A DNA stretch of 21,986 nucleotides from Cytophagales bacterium (GCA_029262955.1 JAJCYL010000549.1:1-21986); one strand, 5' to 3'. Positions 1 to 8,593 are shown, counted from the stretch's first letter. Made by a program: numbers and translations. The notes: generated from the letters alone by a model not told the origin.

Positions 1-132
1 GGGAACCGGGGCCTCGGGAGATATCCTATCATACTGACCATAGCTATAAGTATCCAGCATTACGTCACCAACTACCAAAACCCTGATTGATCTGAATGAA
101 TCGAAAACCTCCCGGATGTTATTAAATCTCAT
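1..132 (-). CDS. rfaE1: Heptose-7-phosphate kinase, N-terminal fragment (RfaE1/HldE kinase domain), cut by window start
   Basis: On the minus strand an ATG at 132 opens 44 codons that run off the window edge without a stop. The peptide contains VLVVGDVMLDTY followed by YDRISPEAPVP. This is the characteristic start of the PfkB-type kinase that phosphorylates D-glycero-beta-D-manno-heptose 7-phosphate for ADP-heptose (LPS core) synthesis. The GDVMLD and RISPEAPVP motifs belong to the sugar pocket in this family. Only the N-terminus is visible, so I cannot tell a stand-alone kinase (RfaE1) from the bifunctional kinase/adenylyltransferase (HldE). The gene is divergent from the dehydrogenase at 179, leaving only 46 bp for both promoters. 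Confidence 0.85.
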   Translation of the reverse strand, partial: MRFNNIREVFDSFRSIRVLVVGDVMLDTYSYGQYDRISPEAPVP

Positions 133-178
133 TAATCCCTATAAATATGACCTAACTTAGCCTTCTACAAAGCAACAA

Positions 179-1195
179 ATGAAAGCATATCTCCTTAGAA
201 ATCATGGTCAGCCCGGTGTGCTAAAAATTGCGGAGGTTATAGAACCTGTCCCTGAAGCCAATCAGGTGAAAATAAAGGTTCGATATATTGGTATCAACTA
301 TGCTGAAATACTCTCAAGAAGAGGTCAATATAATTGGGCACCAAAAAAACCCTACATCCCGGGAATGGAAGGTATGGGCGAAATTGTTGAATTAGGTTCA
401 GCAGTGAAAACTCATAAATTGGGTGACCTAGTCATTTTTGGCAATCAAACTGGAGCTTATGCTGAATACATCACTGTCTCCGATTACATGGCATTGCCTG
501 CCTTACCTTCATTCTCAGAAGAGGAAAACGGGGCTTTTCTGGTAACATTTATGACTGCCTGGATTAGTCTCTTTAAAATGGGTCGCATTAAGCCAGAGGA
601 TGTGGTATTGATTCACGCTGCAGCAGGAGGTGTTGGCACCGCAGCAGTTCAATTGGCCAGTAAATTTGGTTCAACAGTATATGGAACAGCCAGTAATAGT
701 GAAAAACTTGAACTAATTAAAAAATTAGGCGCAAAGAGTGCTATAAATTATCAGACCGAAGATTTCTTTGACATAATCAAAGATCAAGAAGGTGGTGTGG
801 ACTATGTGCTGGAAGTCGTTGGTGGAGAAGTATTTAAAAAAAGTGTTGAATTGTTAAATCCATTCGGAAGGTTGGTAGTGACCGGGTATGCAAGCATACC
901 CTTTAAAAGGTGGAATCCATGGAGTTGGTGGCTCACATGGCGAGATGCTCCCAAGGCGCCAATAATGAATATGGCTAAAAACAGTTATGGAATTCTTGCC
1001 TCTCACATTGGCTATTTAATAGAAAAGCCAGAAATTGTTAAGAATAATTGGAGTGAATTAGTTGAATTTGTTCAACTACATGAAATTAAACCTATAATAA
1101 GTAAGATATTTGATTTTGACGAACTCCCAATGGCCCATGAGTACATGGAATCAAGAAAAAGTTATGGGAAGATTCTTGTAAAAGTGGATAATTAA
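179..1195 (+). CDS. Zinc-independent quinone oxidoreductase-like MDR family dehydrogenase
   Basis: This 338-residue protein belongs to the medium-chain dehydrogenase/reductase superfamily. It has an N-terminal GroES-like domain (PGMEGMGEIVELG, about 61-73) and a Rossmann domain with the nucleotide-binding AAAGGVGTAAVQLA motif (147-160). No structural zinc cysteine cluster is visible, which points to the NADPH:quinone oxidoreductase/VAT-1-like branch. Those enzymes reduce quinones or enones in the cytosol. The tail SYGKILVKV is typical of quinone oxidoreductases. The ATG at 179 gives the full family N-terminus (MKAYLLRNHGQPGVL). The DUF3365 lipoprotein gene follows 6 bp downstream, so the two are probably co-transcribed. 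The substrate is unknown. Confidence 0.85.
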   Translation: MKAYLLRNHGQPGVLKIAEVIEPVPEANQVKIKVRYIGINYAEILSRRGQYNWAPKKPYIPGMEGMGEIVELGSAVKTHKLGDLVIFGNQTGAYAEYITVSDYMALPALPSFSEEENGAFLVTFMTAWISLFKMGRIKPEDVVLIHAAAGGVGTAAVQLASKFGSTVYGTASNSEKLELIKKLGAKSAINYQTEDFFDIIKDQEGGVDYVLEVVGGEVFKKSVELLNPFGRLVVTGYASIPFKRWNPWSWWLTWRDAPKAPIMNMAKNSYGILASHIGYLIEKPEIVKNNWSELVEFVQLHEIKPIISKIFDFDELPMAHEYMESRKSYGKILVKVDN

Positions 1196-1201
1196 AGTTT
1201 C

Positions 1202-1858
1202 ATGAAACACAATATCACAATTTTCTCGACACTTCTAATATTGCAAATATCTTGCAGTCCAAAACCAATAGGAGATCAGGAAGCGATCAAAGAAGAGATT
1301 GAAAATAGAGAGATCAAAAGGGTCACTAAAGCAGAGATTTTGGGAGCTGCATCTAAAGCCGGTGATCAGATAGCGAAAGTCGCACAAAGTAGTTTGGCCT
1401 CGGTCCTTGTCGAGAAAATCCAATCTGAAGGTGTTTCAGCAGCAATCCAACACTGCAATGTGATGGCCTTTCCATTAGTAGATTCAGTGGCTACCATTTA
1501 TGATGCCGAGATCAGACGTGTAAGTACAAGAATGCGAAATACTGAGGACAAACCTGATGAAATAGAAAGTGAAATTCTCGATGCTTATGAGTATGCATCG
1601 GAAAACAATCTTCCCATGGAGCCTAATGTCCAGGAAATAAGTGACAGGGTTATTCTTTATACAAAACCAATTCTGTTATCAAACCCTGTTTGTTTGAACT
1701 GCCATGGTAACATTGGGACTGATATTACTCCAGAAAATCACAATCAAATCAACTCTCTTTATCCGGACGACTCTGCTACTGGATATAAAATTGGTGACCT
1801 ACGGGGGATGTGGAGCATTAGATTGTTAAAGAAGAACCTAATCCAAAATATGGACTAG
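1202..1858 (+). CDS. DUF3365 (Tll0287-like) c-type haem-binding lipoprotein
   Basis: This 218-residue exported protein starts with a short hydrophobic signal ending LQISC. Cys18 is a plausible lipidation site, although Gln at -3 is not ideal for a lipobox. The mature part matches the DUF3365/Tll0287-like family from memory. It has an HCN motif (84-86), an RRVSTRMRN block (105-113), a single CxxCH c-haem motif, CLNCH at 164-168, and the closing GDLRGMWSIRL (198-208). In this family the haem domain resembles PAS/sensor domains, so a redox-sensing or electron-transfer role in the periplasm is likely but unproven. It lies 6 bp after the quinone oxidoreductase-like gene. No haem-export or cytochrome gene is nearby. 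Confidence 0.8.
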   Translation: MKHNITIFSTLLILQISCSPKPIGDQEAIKEEIENREIKRVTKAEILGAASKAGDQIAKVAQSSLASVLVEKIQSEGVSAAIQHCNVMAFPLVDSVATIYDAEIRRVSTRMRNTEDKPDEIESEILDAYEYASENNLPMEPNVQEISDRVILYTKPILLSNPVCLNCHGNIGTDITPENHNQINSLYPDDSATGYKIGDLRGMWSIRLLKKNLIQNMD

Positions 1859-1956
1859 CTCCAAAACGCAGCATGAAATCAAGTCCACACTATTTTGTAA
1901 ATTAGTAAGGCACTGGTTGAAAGGAAGCAACCTTTATTTCTACCTAATTGTATTTT

Positions 1957-2535
1957 ATGCACAAAGTGCACTTACAGGAATCTGAGGAATTACAGCGCCT
2001 TTTGGGGGGTTGCCTGAAAAAAGACCGAAAAAGCCAGGAGGTGTTGTATCAACAGTATTACTCCTATGGGATGAGTATTGCTTTCAGGTATGCTGGTAAT
2101 CGGGATGAAGCGACAGAAATTCTTAATGATAGCTTTTTAAAGGTTTTCCAAAACCTTAAAAAATATGACGGAAACAGATCTTTTACGACCTGGTTTAGGA
2201 CTATTGTTATAAATACCGCCATAAATCAATACAAAAAATATCTCAAGCACTCCTATCATGATGACATTAATGAAGCAAAATCAATTTCAATCAATCAGAA
2301 TGCTTTAGACACGATGGCCTATGAAGAAATTTTGGAATTAGTGCAAAAATTGACCCCAGGATACAGAACAGTATTTAGTCTTTATGTGATTGACGGCCAT
2401 TCTCATGATGAGATTAGTAAGAAGCTTGGAATTTCAGTTGGTGCATCCAAGTCGAATCTTTCAAGAGCACGATTCAAATTACAAGATATGTTACAGGATT
2501 TAATGAAAATTGAATATGCAGCCGTGGGAGGCTAA
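1957..2535 (+). CDS. ECF-type RNA polymerase sigma factor (sigma-70 family)
   Basis: This 192-residue ECF sigma factor begins at the ATG at 1957. An in-frame TTG at 1948 would add only three residues. Region 2 spans roughly 29-95: LYQQYYSYGMSIAFRYAGNR, then DEATEILNDSFLKVFQNL (-10 recognition helix region), then FTTWFRTIVINTAIN. Region 4 spans about 125-178, with the LTPGYRTVFSLYVIDGHSHD and SVGASKSNLSRARFKL helix-turn-helix for -35 binding. The linker is rich in polar residues, as usual. The 3' end overlaps the next gene by 20 nt, which implies translational coupling with a protein carrying a putative anti-sigma-like N-terminus. It probably controls a small envelope-related regulon. The target promoters cannot be named from this window. 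Confidence 0.93.
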   Translation: MHKVHLQESEELQRLLGGCLKKDRKSQEVLYQQYYSYGMSIAFRYAGNRDEATEILNDSFLKVFQNLKKYDGNRSFTTWFRTIVINTAINQYKKYLKHSYHDDINEAKSISINQNALDTMAYEEILELVQKLTPGYRTVFSLYVIDGHSHDEISKKLGISVGASKSNLSRARFKLQDMLQDLMKIEYAAVGG

Positions 2536-3781
2536 CGATATAGATCAAACTTTTAAGCAAGCCGCTGAAAAGGTCAACTTCCCTTATGAGTCCGGGAATT
2601 GGAAAACTTTAGATGGACGGTTGTCTGCTATTCGAGCAAAAGGGCTGCTCTTAAAAGGAATTGTTGCTTCATCCTTGATCAGTCTCGTTGCAATTGTAGG
2701 TTACTTATCCTATTATGATACCCCTGCTTCGTTTGAAAAACAATTCTCCCAAACGAGATCTAATCCGTCTACTAAGACTGATGAAGCTCATTCAATTGAC
2801 GTTTCACCTTTGGCCCAGGAGGCTTATTCAGAAGCCACCAATGAATTAGAATCAAACAGCGATATAGAGAAGCAACCCAACAATCAAATCGGGAATAAAG
2901 AAACAATCAAAGAACTTAGCCCGACAGCCTACGAAGCTATTAATGCACTAAGTACACCAGTGATAAGTAATAAGTCAAAGGAATATATTGTCTCTGATTC
3001 ATTTGCTACAGATCAAGCCTCAAATCCTATTCGAAGTATAGAAGCACAATCAGACACTAAGCGATTATTCGAAGGTTTATATCCTCAAGAAGCGAGACTA
3101 CCTGGTTCCACATATAATGACAATTCAAATGTGGTCATGGAGGCTTTAGAACAGGAAAACGTTGTTTCAGAATACAGCGAACCTCAAATGAAACGGAGTA
3201 GATGGAGTATTGGGCTCAGTATCGCACCTGACTATAGCGGGGTGTCTTTCAAGGGAAATAAGGCAGGGTTTGGTTTAGGCGTCACAGCCTCTTATTATCT
3301 TTCTAATCGATTATCAATTTCAAGTGGAGTATTCTATGCGAAAAAAGACTACGACCTTGTTGAGAGCAGATATGGAGGATATAATAGCCTTTGGAACCAA
3401 ATTCAGAGGCCCAACCAAATAGAAGCATCTTGCAATGTGATTGAAATTCCTATAAACTTTAGACTTGACATGATTTCGACCAATAAGAACAAGGTATTCA
3501 TGAGTACAGGGCTATCAACTTATTTTATGGCCGAGGAGAATTATATCTTTACCTACAATTTCGAAGGGCCAAGTGCTTTACCCGGAATGAATCTAAGAGG
3601 AGAGAATAAACACCTATTCAGTATTTATAATTTATCTATAGGATTCCAAAGGCGCTTATCCGACAGATTTGGCATTGAGATAGAACCATATATTAAAGTT
3701 CCTGTAGGTGGTGTGGGTGTTTGGGATGTGAACCTTACGAGCTCCGGTTCTTTTGTTACAGCCAGGTATTTCTTCAAATAA
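2516..3781 (+). CDS. Membrane-anchored protein with short anti-sigma-like N-terminus and C-terminal PorT/OmpX-like beta-barrel domain
   Basis: This 421-residue protein is read from the ATG at 2516; an alternative TTG at 2510 adds two residues. Residues 1-45 are charged and carry a D-x-x-FKQAAE...FPYESGNW pattern, which I have seen in proteins encoded directly after ECF sigma genes in Bacteroidota. One hydrophobic helix follows (about 45-66, LLLKGIVASSLISLVAIVGY). Residues 70-224 form a long Ser/Thr/Asn/Glu-rich linker. Residues 225-421 alternate like beta-strands and end in an aromatic pattern (TARYFFK), as in small outer membrane barrels. It overlaps the sigma gene by 20 nt. Inferred role: sigma partner or envelope sensor. 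The helix plus barrel arrangement is topologically puzzling. Confidence 0.75.
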   Translation: MQPWEANDIDQTFKQAAEKVNFPYESGNWKTLDGRLSAIRAKGLLLKGIVASSLISLVAIVGYLSYYDTPASFEKQFSQTRSNPSTKTDEAHSIDVSPLAQEAYSEATNELESNSDIEKQPNNQIGNKETIKELSPTAYEAINALSTPVISNKSKEYIVSDSFATDQASNPIRSIEAQSDTKRLFEGLYPQEARLPGSTYNDNSNVVMEALEQENVVSEYSEPQMKRSRWSIGLSIAPDYSGVSFKGNKAGFGLGVTASYYLSNRLSISSGVFYAKKDYDLVESRYGGYNSLWNQIQRPNQIEASCNVIEIPINFRLDMISTNKNKVFMSTGLSTYFMAEENYIFTYNFEGPSALPGMNLRGENKHLFSIYNLSIGFQRRLSDRFGIEIEPYIKVPVGGVGVWDVNLTSSGSFVTARYFFK

Positions 3782-3789
3782 TCTGCAAA

Positions 3790-4542
3790 TTATCCCCTTC
3801 CGGCATAAGGCATTTTGTTTGCCATCACAGTTAGTGAAGGCACGTTTGCATCAAGAGGCAAGCTTGCCATATAGACTACTGCTCGGGCAACATCATTAAC
3901 ATCCATCCTGGGCTCTATGGCCATTGACCCGTCAGGCTGAAGAACACCGGTCTCCATTTTTTTTGTCATCTCACTATCAGCATTTCCGATGTCTATTTGA
4001 CCGCAGGCAATATTGTACTGGCGACCGTCCAATGAGGTAGACTTTGTTAAACCAGTAACCGCGTGCTTTGTCGCTGTATAAGGAGCAGAAAGAGGCCTTG
4101 GAATGTGTGCTGATATGGAACCATTATTAATGATTCTACCTCCCATTGGGTTTTGGTTTTTCATCAATCGAAACGCTTCCTGAATGCACAAAAAACTTCC
4201 TGTCAGGTTGATTTCAACGACCTGATGCCATTCTTCAATGGTTAGCTCTTCCAATGGCTTTGAGGGAGCACTGATACCGGCGTTGTTGAACAATAGATCT
4301 AGTCGTCCATAGGTATCGCGGACTTTTCCGAACAAGGATTTAACACTTTTAGGATCCGAGACATCAGTTGACACGACCAGAGTACTGTCTTTATCACACT
4401 CTTTTGAGGTCTCAATCAGCGTCTGCTCCCGTCTACCGGCTAGTACAACTTTCCAACCATCTTTACTCAAAGCACAGGCCGACGCTTTACCAATTCCGGA
4501 GCCTGCTCCTGTTACGATTGCGATCTTGGTGTTCTCACTCAT
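3790..4542 (-). CDS. Classical short-chain dehydrogenase/reductase (SDR)
   Basis: This 250-residue NAD(P)-dependent oxidoreductase is cytosolic. It has the cofactor motif TGAGSGIG (11-18), NNAG (86-89), catalytic Ser142 and YTATK with Tyr155 and Lys159, at the canonical 13-residue Ser-Tyr spacing. The C-terminus, MASLPLDANV...ANKMPYAGRG, is a signature I remember from one particular SDR subgroup of unknown substrate. It starts 6 bp after the DenD-like gene and is the last gene of the block, so a role in the same sugar-acid pathway is plausible but unproven. It is convergent with the barrel protein gene, with only 8 bp between the two stop codons. Confidence 0.88.
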   Translation of the reverse strand: MSENTKIAIVTGAGSGIGKASACALSKDGWKVVLAGRREQTLIETSKECDKDSTLVVSTDVSDPKSVKSLFGKVRDTYGRLDLLFNNAGISAPSKPLEELTIEEWHQVVEINLTGSFLCIQEAFRLMKNQNPMGGRIINNGSISAHIPRPLSAPYTATKHAVTGLTKSTSLDGRQYNIACGQIDIGNADSEMTKKMETGVLQPDGSMAIEPRMDVNDVARAVVYMASLPLDANVPSLTVMANKMPYAGRG

Positions 4543-4548
4543 AGGTTT

Positions 4549-5514
4549 CTATTTAAAAGGTCCTTCCTCTTCTATATAAACGTTAATGATCTCCCCTGCA
4601 GATTTGTCTTGAATGAAGCCCAATTGTGATGCTCGAGCTACATTGAAATGTGGTGGCCAGGTAAGTACAATACTTTGAAGAAACTCATCCGGTTCCCATT
4701 TGATCAAACTTGTAGCTAATTCTCCACCTATTTCTCCAAGACATTCGACCATTTCATTGACCGATACAGTAGACCCGGGAAGAGTAATGATTCGGTTACC
4801 TCCAAGTTCTGATTCGTCAATATTGGCAGCATGAATAAAATTAAATGTTACACTTTTCGGCGATTGAACCCAAACCTCGGTTTCAATTGGAACCGGACAG
4901 ATGGCGGTTTCCCCATTCAGTGGTTCACGAATTATGGAGCTTACAAAAGAAGATGTCGCCTCATTAGGCTTTCCAGGCCGTATGGCTATTGTAGGCAATC
5001 TCAGACTTCTACCATCTATGAAGCCTCTTCGGCTATAATCGTTTATCAATAATTCAATAACCGCTTTTTGTGTACCATAGGAGCTTCGAGGAATTGGAGC
5101 CGTTTCGTCAACAATCGGTTTGGAAACATCTCCTCCAAATACTGCGCAAGAGCTGGCAAAAACCAGTCTTGGTTTGAGTTCAATTTCCCTACAGATTTCT
5201 AGCAATGACAAGCTCGCATTTAAATTAACCTGCATACCTAAATCAAAATTCTTCTCAGCCTCTCCGCTGACTACTGCCGCCAGGTGAAAGATCAAATCAG
5301 GGGAAGTTGTTAGAATATTCCTGACAACACTTTCATCACCAAAATCGCCCTCAATACATTGCACTCTTGAATCTGTGATAAAATTTTCCGGAATAGATTT
5401 ATCAAACAATAACAGCTCATTTACCGGTCCTGAGCTAAGGCCGCCTTTTATCAGTAATTCATTAGCCAGTCTTTTTCCTAAAAAACCAGCACCTCCAAAG
5501 ATGACTACTCTCAT
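4549..5514 (-). CDS. denD: D-erythronate dehydrogenase-like extended SDR (NAD-dependent epimerase/dehydratase family)
   Basis: This 321-residue extended SDR has GxxGxxG as GGAGFLG (7-13), HLAAVVSGEAE (77-87), SSCAVFGG (121-128) and catalytic YGTQK (Tyr146, Lys150). The stretch NDYSRRGFIDGRSLRLPTI followed by IRPGKPNEATSSF closely resembles D-erythronate dehydrogenase (DenD) as I remember it. DenD oxidises D-erythronate to 2-oxo-tetronate for later isomerisation, phosphorylation and decarboxylation. The gene sits 14 bp after a GntP-type sugar-acid permease gene, which fits uptake followed by oxidation. The other tetronate genes (otnI, otnK, otnC) are not in this window. Related members may act on other four-carbon acids, so the substrate is inferred. 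Confidence 0.8.
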   Translation of the reverse strand: MRVVIFGGAGFLGKRLANELLIKGGLSSGPVNELLLFDKSIPENFITDSRVQCIEGDFGDESVVRNILTTSPDLIFHLAAVVSGEAEKNFDLGMQVNLNASLSLLEICREIELKPRLVFASSCAVFGGDVSKPIVDETAPIPRSSYGTQKAVIELLINDYSRRGFIDGRSLRLPTIAIRPGKPNEATSSFVSSIIREPLNGETAICPVPIETEVWVQSPKSVTFNFIHAANIDESELGGNRIITLPGSTVSVNEMVECLGEIGGELATSLIKWEPDEFLQSIVLTWPPHFNVARASQLGFIQDKSAGEIINVYIEEEGPFK

Positions 5515-5528
5515 ATCAATTATCTAGG

Positions 5529-6896
5529 TTAAATCATTGGGAATATCCAGGACAATAAAAGTGTTTGAACTAATCCTACCAGCCCGACACATGCCAGGGT
5601 AAACGTCCAGGTTTGGAGCGCTTCCTTCTCGGTAAAGCCACTCATTCGAGCTACTACCCAAAATCCACTATCGTTCATCCATGATATAAATAGAGAACCG
5701 AAACCTATAGACAATAATATGTAAATCGGATGATAAGGGAGTTCTGGATTTGGCCCCAGCAGCGATGCCATAATCGCAGCGGAAGTAATCATTGATACCG
5801 TACCTGAGCCCTGGGCAATTTTCATCACTGCAGCTATAATCCAGGCAAGTATTAAATAATGAACTTCAAAACCCTGAGTGGCAAAGCCGATCGCATCGCC
5901 AATTCCACTGTGTTTGATCATCGCCCCGAAAGCACCCCCAGCGCTGGTGATGAGAATAATAATCCCTGCAATCTCTAAAGGTTTACCAGATGCCTCCCAT
6001 AGCTCAGTGGCCCCCATGTTTTGAGTTCTTGCCCAAAGAATGACCGCAATTACTGCACCTACCAACATGGCTATATTCTTATTTCCCTGGAAAGCAATCC
6101 ATCCCGGCAGGCTCCCTGCAATTACTTCCACAATTGAAGCAATGCTAATCATCACAATTGGCACCACAACCGGTAGAATAGAAAGAATCAGAGATGGGGA
6201 ATTTTCCGAATTGGCCGATTTAGTCACTATGCGAACTGGGATGTTCAATCGCTGGTTTAACCTTTTGCCAACTACCAAAACCATTACGGCCGGAATGATT
6301 CCAGCCAAAAGGCCCGCTAAAATTGTAGTTCCAAGATCAATACCAAGCGTATCTGCCATGATCAATGGACCCGGTGTTGGAGGAACAATACTATGGGCAA
6401 TTACGGCACCACCACTTATTGCAACAACATATAGGACATAATCTCGACCAGTCTTTATTGCCAAGGTTATGCCTAGTGGTATAAGCAGGAAAAATACGGT
6501 ATCAAAGAAGACAGGAATGGATAAAATAAATCCACTGATCAGCAAGGCCAAGGCAGCACGCTTCTCACCGAGAGATCTCAATAACCAATTCACTATTTGC
6601 TCCGCAGCGCCACTTTCCATCATTGCTGTACCTATCACAGCAGCCAAGGCGATTACCCACGCGATTTTACCGGCCACAATACCAAACTCGGTCATAGGTA
6701 GCTCGACTACAGTAATTAATGGTAGTTGTCCAGCTACTTCCGGTAATGATGGAGAAATCAAACCCACAAATATGGCAGACAGCATCAGAGCAATAAACGG
6801 GTGAAAACTCAATTTAGTAATCATGAGTACTACCATTGCAACACTCAAAATGAGTATCGCAAATGGCCAAAGCTCCGAATGGATTAATGCTCCCAT
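5529..6896 (-). CDS. GntP family gluconate/sugar-acid:H+ symporter
   Basis: This 455-residue polytopic inner membrane protein has about 12-14 hydrophobic segments along its whole length. It carries GntP-family hallmarks: FFDTVFFLLIPLG, the HSIVPPTPGPLIMAD block, QGSGTVSMITSAAIM and SWMNDSGFWVV near the C-terminus. Family members import gluconate and related aldonic acids with protons. Its start codon overlaps the stop of the M14 peptidase gene by one base (TAATG), and the DenD-like gene follows after 14 bp. A four-carbon acid such as erythronate is therefore a reasonable guess for the cargo. No binding protein or regulator gene is adjacent. Confidence 0.9.
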   Translation of the reverse strand: MGALIHSELWPFAILILSVAMVVLMITKLSFHPFIALMLSAIFVGLISPSLPEVAGQLPLITVVELPMTEFGIVAGKIAWVIALAAVIGTAMMESGAAEQIVNWLLRSLGEKRAALALLISGFILSIPVFFDTVFFLLIPLGITLAIKTGRDYVLYVVAISGGAVIAHSIVPPTPGPLIMADTLGIDLGTTILAGLLAGIIPAVMVLVVGKRLNQRLNIPVRIVTKSANSENSPSLILSILPVVVPIVMISIASIVEVIAGSLPGWIAFQGNKNIAMLVGAVIAVILWARTQNMGATELWEASGKPLEIAGIIILITSAGGAFGAMIKHSGIGDAIGFATQGFEVHYLILAWIIAAVMKIAQGSGTVSMITSAAIMASLLGPNPELPYHPIYILLSIGFGSLFISWMNDSGFWVVARMSGFTEKEALQTWTFTLACVGLVGLVQTLLLSWIFPMI

Positions 6897-8593
6897 TAAT
6901 TTAATTTGATCACCTTGGTAACAGTCCCTCCTTTGTCAGAGCTGATAGTTACTGTGGCAGTGGCATTAGGCCCATTGATTTGGACTCCATAGTTCAAAAT
7001 GCGTTTGCTATCTGTCGCAGAGTCATCACTATCTCGAGATCCAACTATATGACCCAGGTCAGAGCGTGATTGACCAGAAATCAACTCTGCATTTTTCAAC
7101 TCAATAATAGCCCTTACAGGTTGATAAAGATTGGCGTCTAAAGAACGCTGAGTAATATTTGTCGGCAAGTAGCCAACGTTTTGTACCTCCAGGTTGAGAT
7201 TTATGACTTTACCTTTGACTATAGGTGTAACTTCAGTTTTGGTAATAGAAAGTAATGGGCTCGTTTCGGCAAGCCATAACATCCATTCGACATATTTTTC
7301 AATCTCCGATTTCAACATGGCTTCAGGTGGATTCTGAAAAGTGAACTTACGATTCCAACCACCAATCTCTACCTCCCCCAATTGTGGGTGCGCATAAGGT
7401 TTCCAATTAATAAAACCTTTACCACCCAACTCTCGATCGTTCCAGGTCAACCTATCAATTTCTGAGATATCTCCATCCTGATCGTAATCTTCAACAAATC
7501 CACCCCAAAACTCCGGTACATAAGCCACCACCCCAAAGTCCCAATAGGACCAGCTAATCAAAGTGCCATGACGGTGAAGTCTGGGGTTGCTGTAACTGGG
7601 TATCACCCGTTGACCGGTTGTGGTATTGTAGTGATTAGAAAGCTCCATGATTAGCTCTTGGTCTGCCATATTGAAATTGTCCCAATTGGTTGTTGAAGGT
7701 AACCTAAAGAGAAAACCCCCTGATGTGTGGCCATGAAAAACCCCGGTTATATGTTGCTTGGAATTGATGAATTCAATGGTGGCTCGTGTTTCCGGCTCTG
7801 ACAATGGATACGGACCGGCACCCTTTTGCTCAAATTCCAACCCCCAATTTCGAGGGAAGTTCCGGTTCATGTCAATACCTCCAACACCATCTTCATTGTA
7901 CATTCCATCCATATCATCGTCAATTCCTTCAGTGTAGATTTCATAATAAACACCTCCGGTATCTCCAATACTTCTGTCATCCATGGCACGGGAATCTTTT
8001 TGGTTTAGTTTGAATTTTCCGTTAGCATTCTTGACCCGCATTTTCGTAATTATCCCATTCCCATCTAAATCATTGCCGGGGTCTTCATCCAGCAATCCAT
8101 CAAAATCCTGATCATAAGGCCTTGGAGTACTTCGTAATACAGTTGGTGTTTGCAATGCCAGATCAGCCCCATCCGGATTGAACTTGGGACGTATATAGAG
8201 CACTCGGGTATCGATAAGGTTTCGGATCCTTTCACTCTTATCATAGTTTGACAGCAAATGCCAGGCATAATGAAGAGCCACTTCTGCCCCTGTAAGTTCA
8301 CCAGCATGAATATTTCCGTCGTAGTAATAGGCCGGTTTTGTCGCCGGGTCACCTGTATTTTTGTTAGAGATTTCCAACACCATCAAAGGTGTACCTTTCA
8401 AGGTTTCTCCAATAGAATATAGCCGGGTCAGACTGGGATAGGCCTTAGACCAACCCTCTAGTAAGGCATAAGCATCGGCGGTGGAATGGTACCTATCCCA
8501 TTTAGGATTATTAGGATTTTCCTTTTGAGCTAAAGAAGGTTGGGAAAGAACTGCGAGGACTATTATAGATCGGACGAATTTTCTGAAGTACAT
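6896..8593 (-). CDS. Secreted M14 family zinc carboxypeptidase
   Basis: This 565-residue protein has a signal peptide (about 1-22, ending PSLAQ), so it is periplasmic or secreted. The M14 fold carries zinc ligands HAGE (His96, Glu99) and a third His at 287 or 289 (VFHGHTSGG), a substrate-binding DMNRNFPRNW block (241-250) and a likely catalytic Glu361 (YVPEFWGG). Inserted in or near the catalytic domain are three acidic DxDxDG-like loops at about 161-180, 225-240 and 370-378 (DYDQDGD), which look calcium-binding. Residues about 445-565 form a beta-rich C-terminal domain. It is the first gene of a tight block with the permease and dehydrogenases. How peptide trimming relates to sugar-acid uptake is not obvious. 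Confidence 0.9.
   Translation of the reverse strand: MYFRKFVRSIIVLAVLSQPSLAQKENPNNPKWDRYHSTADAYALLEGWSKAYPSLTRLYSIGETLKGTPLMVLEISNKNTGDPATKPAYYYDGNIHAGELTGAEVALHYAWHLLSNYDKSERIRNLIDTRVLYIRPKFNPDGADLALQTPTVLRSTPRPYDQDFDGLLDEDPGNDLDGNGIITKMRVKNANGKFKLNQKDSRAMDDRSIGDTGGVYYEIYTEGIDDDMDGMYNEDGVGGIDMNRNFPRNWGLEFEQKGAGPYPLSEPETRATIEFINSKQHITGVFHGHTSGGFLFRLPSTTNWDNFNMADQELIMELSNHYNTTTGQRVIPSYSNPRLHRHGTLISWSYWDFGVVAYVPEFWGGFVEDYDQDGDISEIDRLTWNDRELGGKGFINWKPYAHPQLGEVEIGGWNRKFTFQNPPEAMLKSEIEKYVEWMLWLAETSPLLSITKTEVTPIVKGKVINLNLEVQNVGYLPTNITQRSLDANLYQPVRAIIELKNAELISGQSRSDLGHIVGSRDSDDSATDSKRILNYGVQINGPNATATVTISSDKGGTVTKVIKLN

Noticed and set aside
1889..1896. -7 promoter box (TATTTTG) upstream of the ECF sigma gene
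   Set aside because: It is one base short of TAnnTTTG and no -33 TTG is present upstream.
3782..3789. Terminator between the convergent barrel and SDR genes
   Set aside because: Only 8 bp separate the stop codons and no hairpin fits there; any terminator would lie inside the opposing coding region and I could not identify one.
6040..6804. Long open frames on the plus strand opposite the GntP permease gene
   Set aside because: They are antisense to a clearly recognised membrane protein gene and their predicted peptides match no family; the frames are by-products of its codon composition.
8065..8352. Additional small gene on the minus strand within the M14 peptidase region
   Set aside because: It is an alternative frame of the recognised peptidase gene with no own start context or family resemblance.
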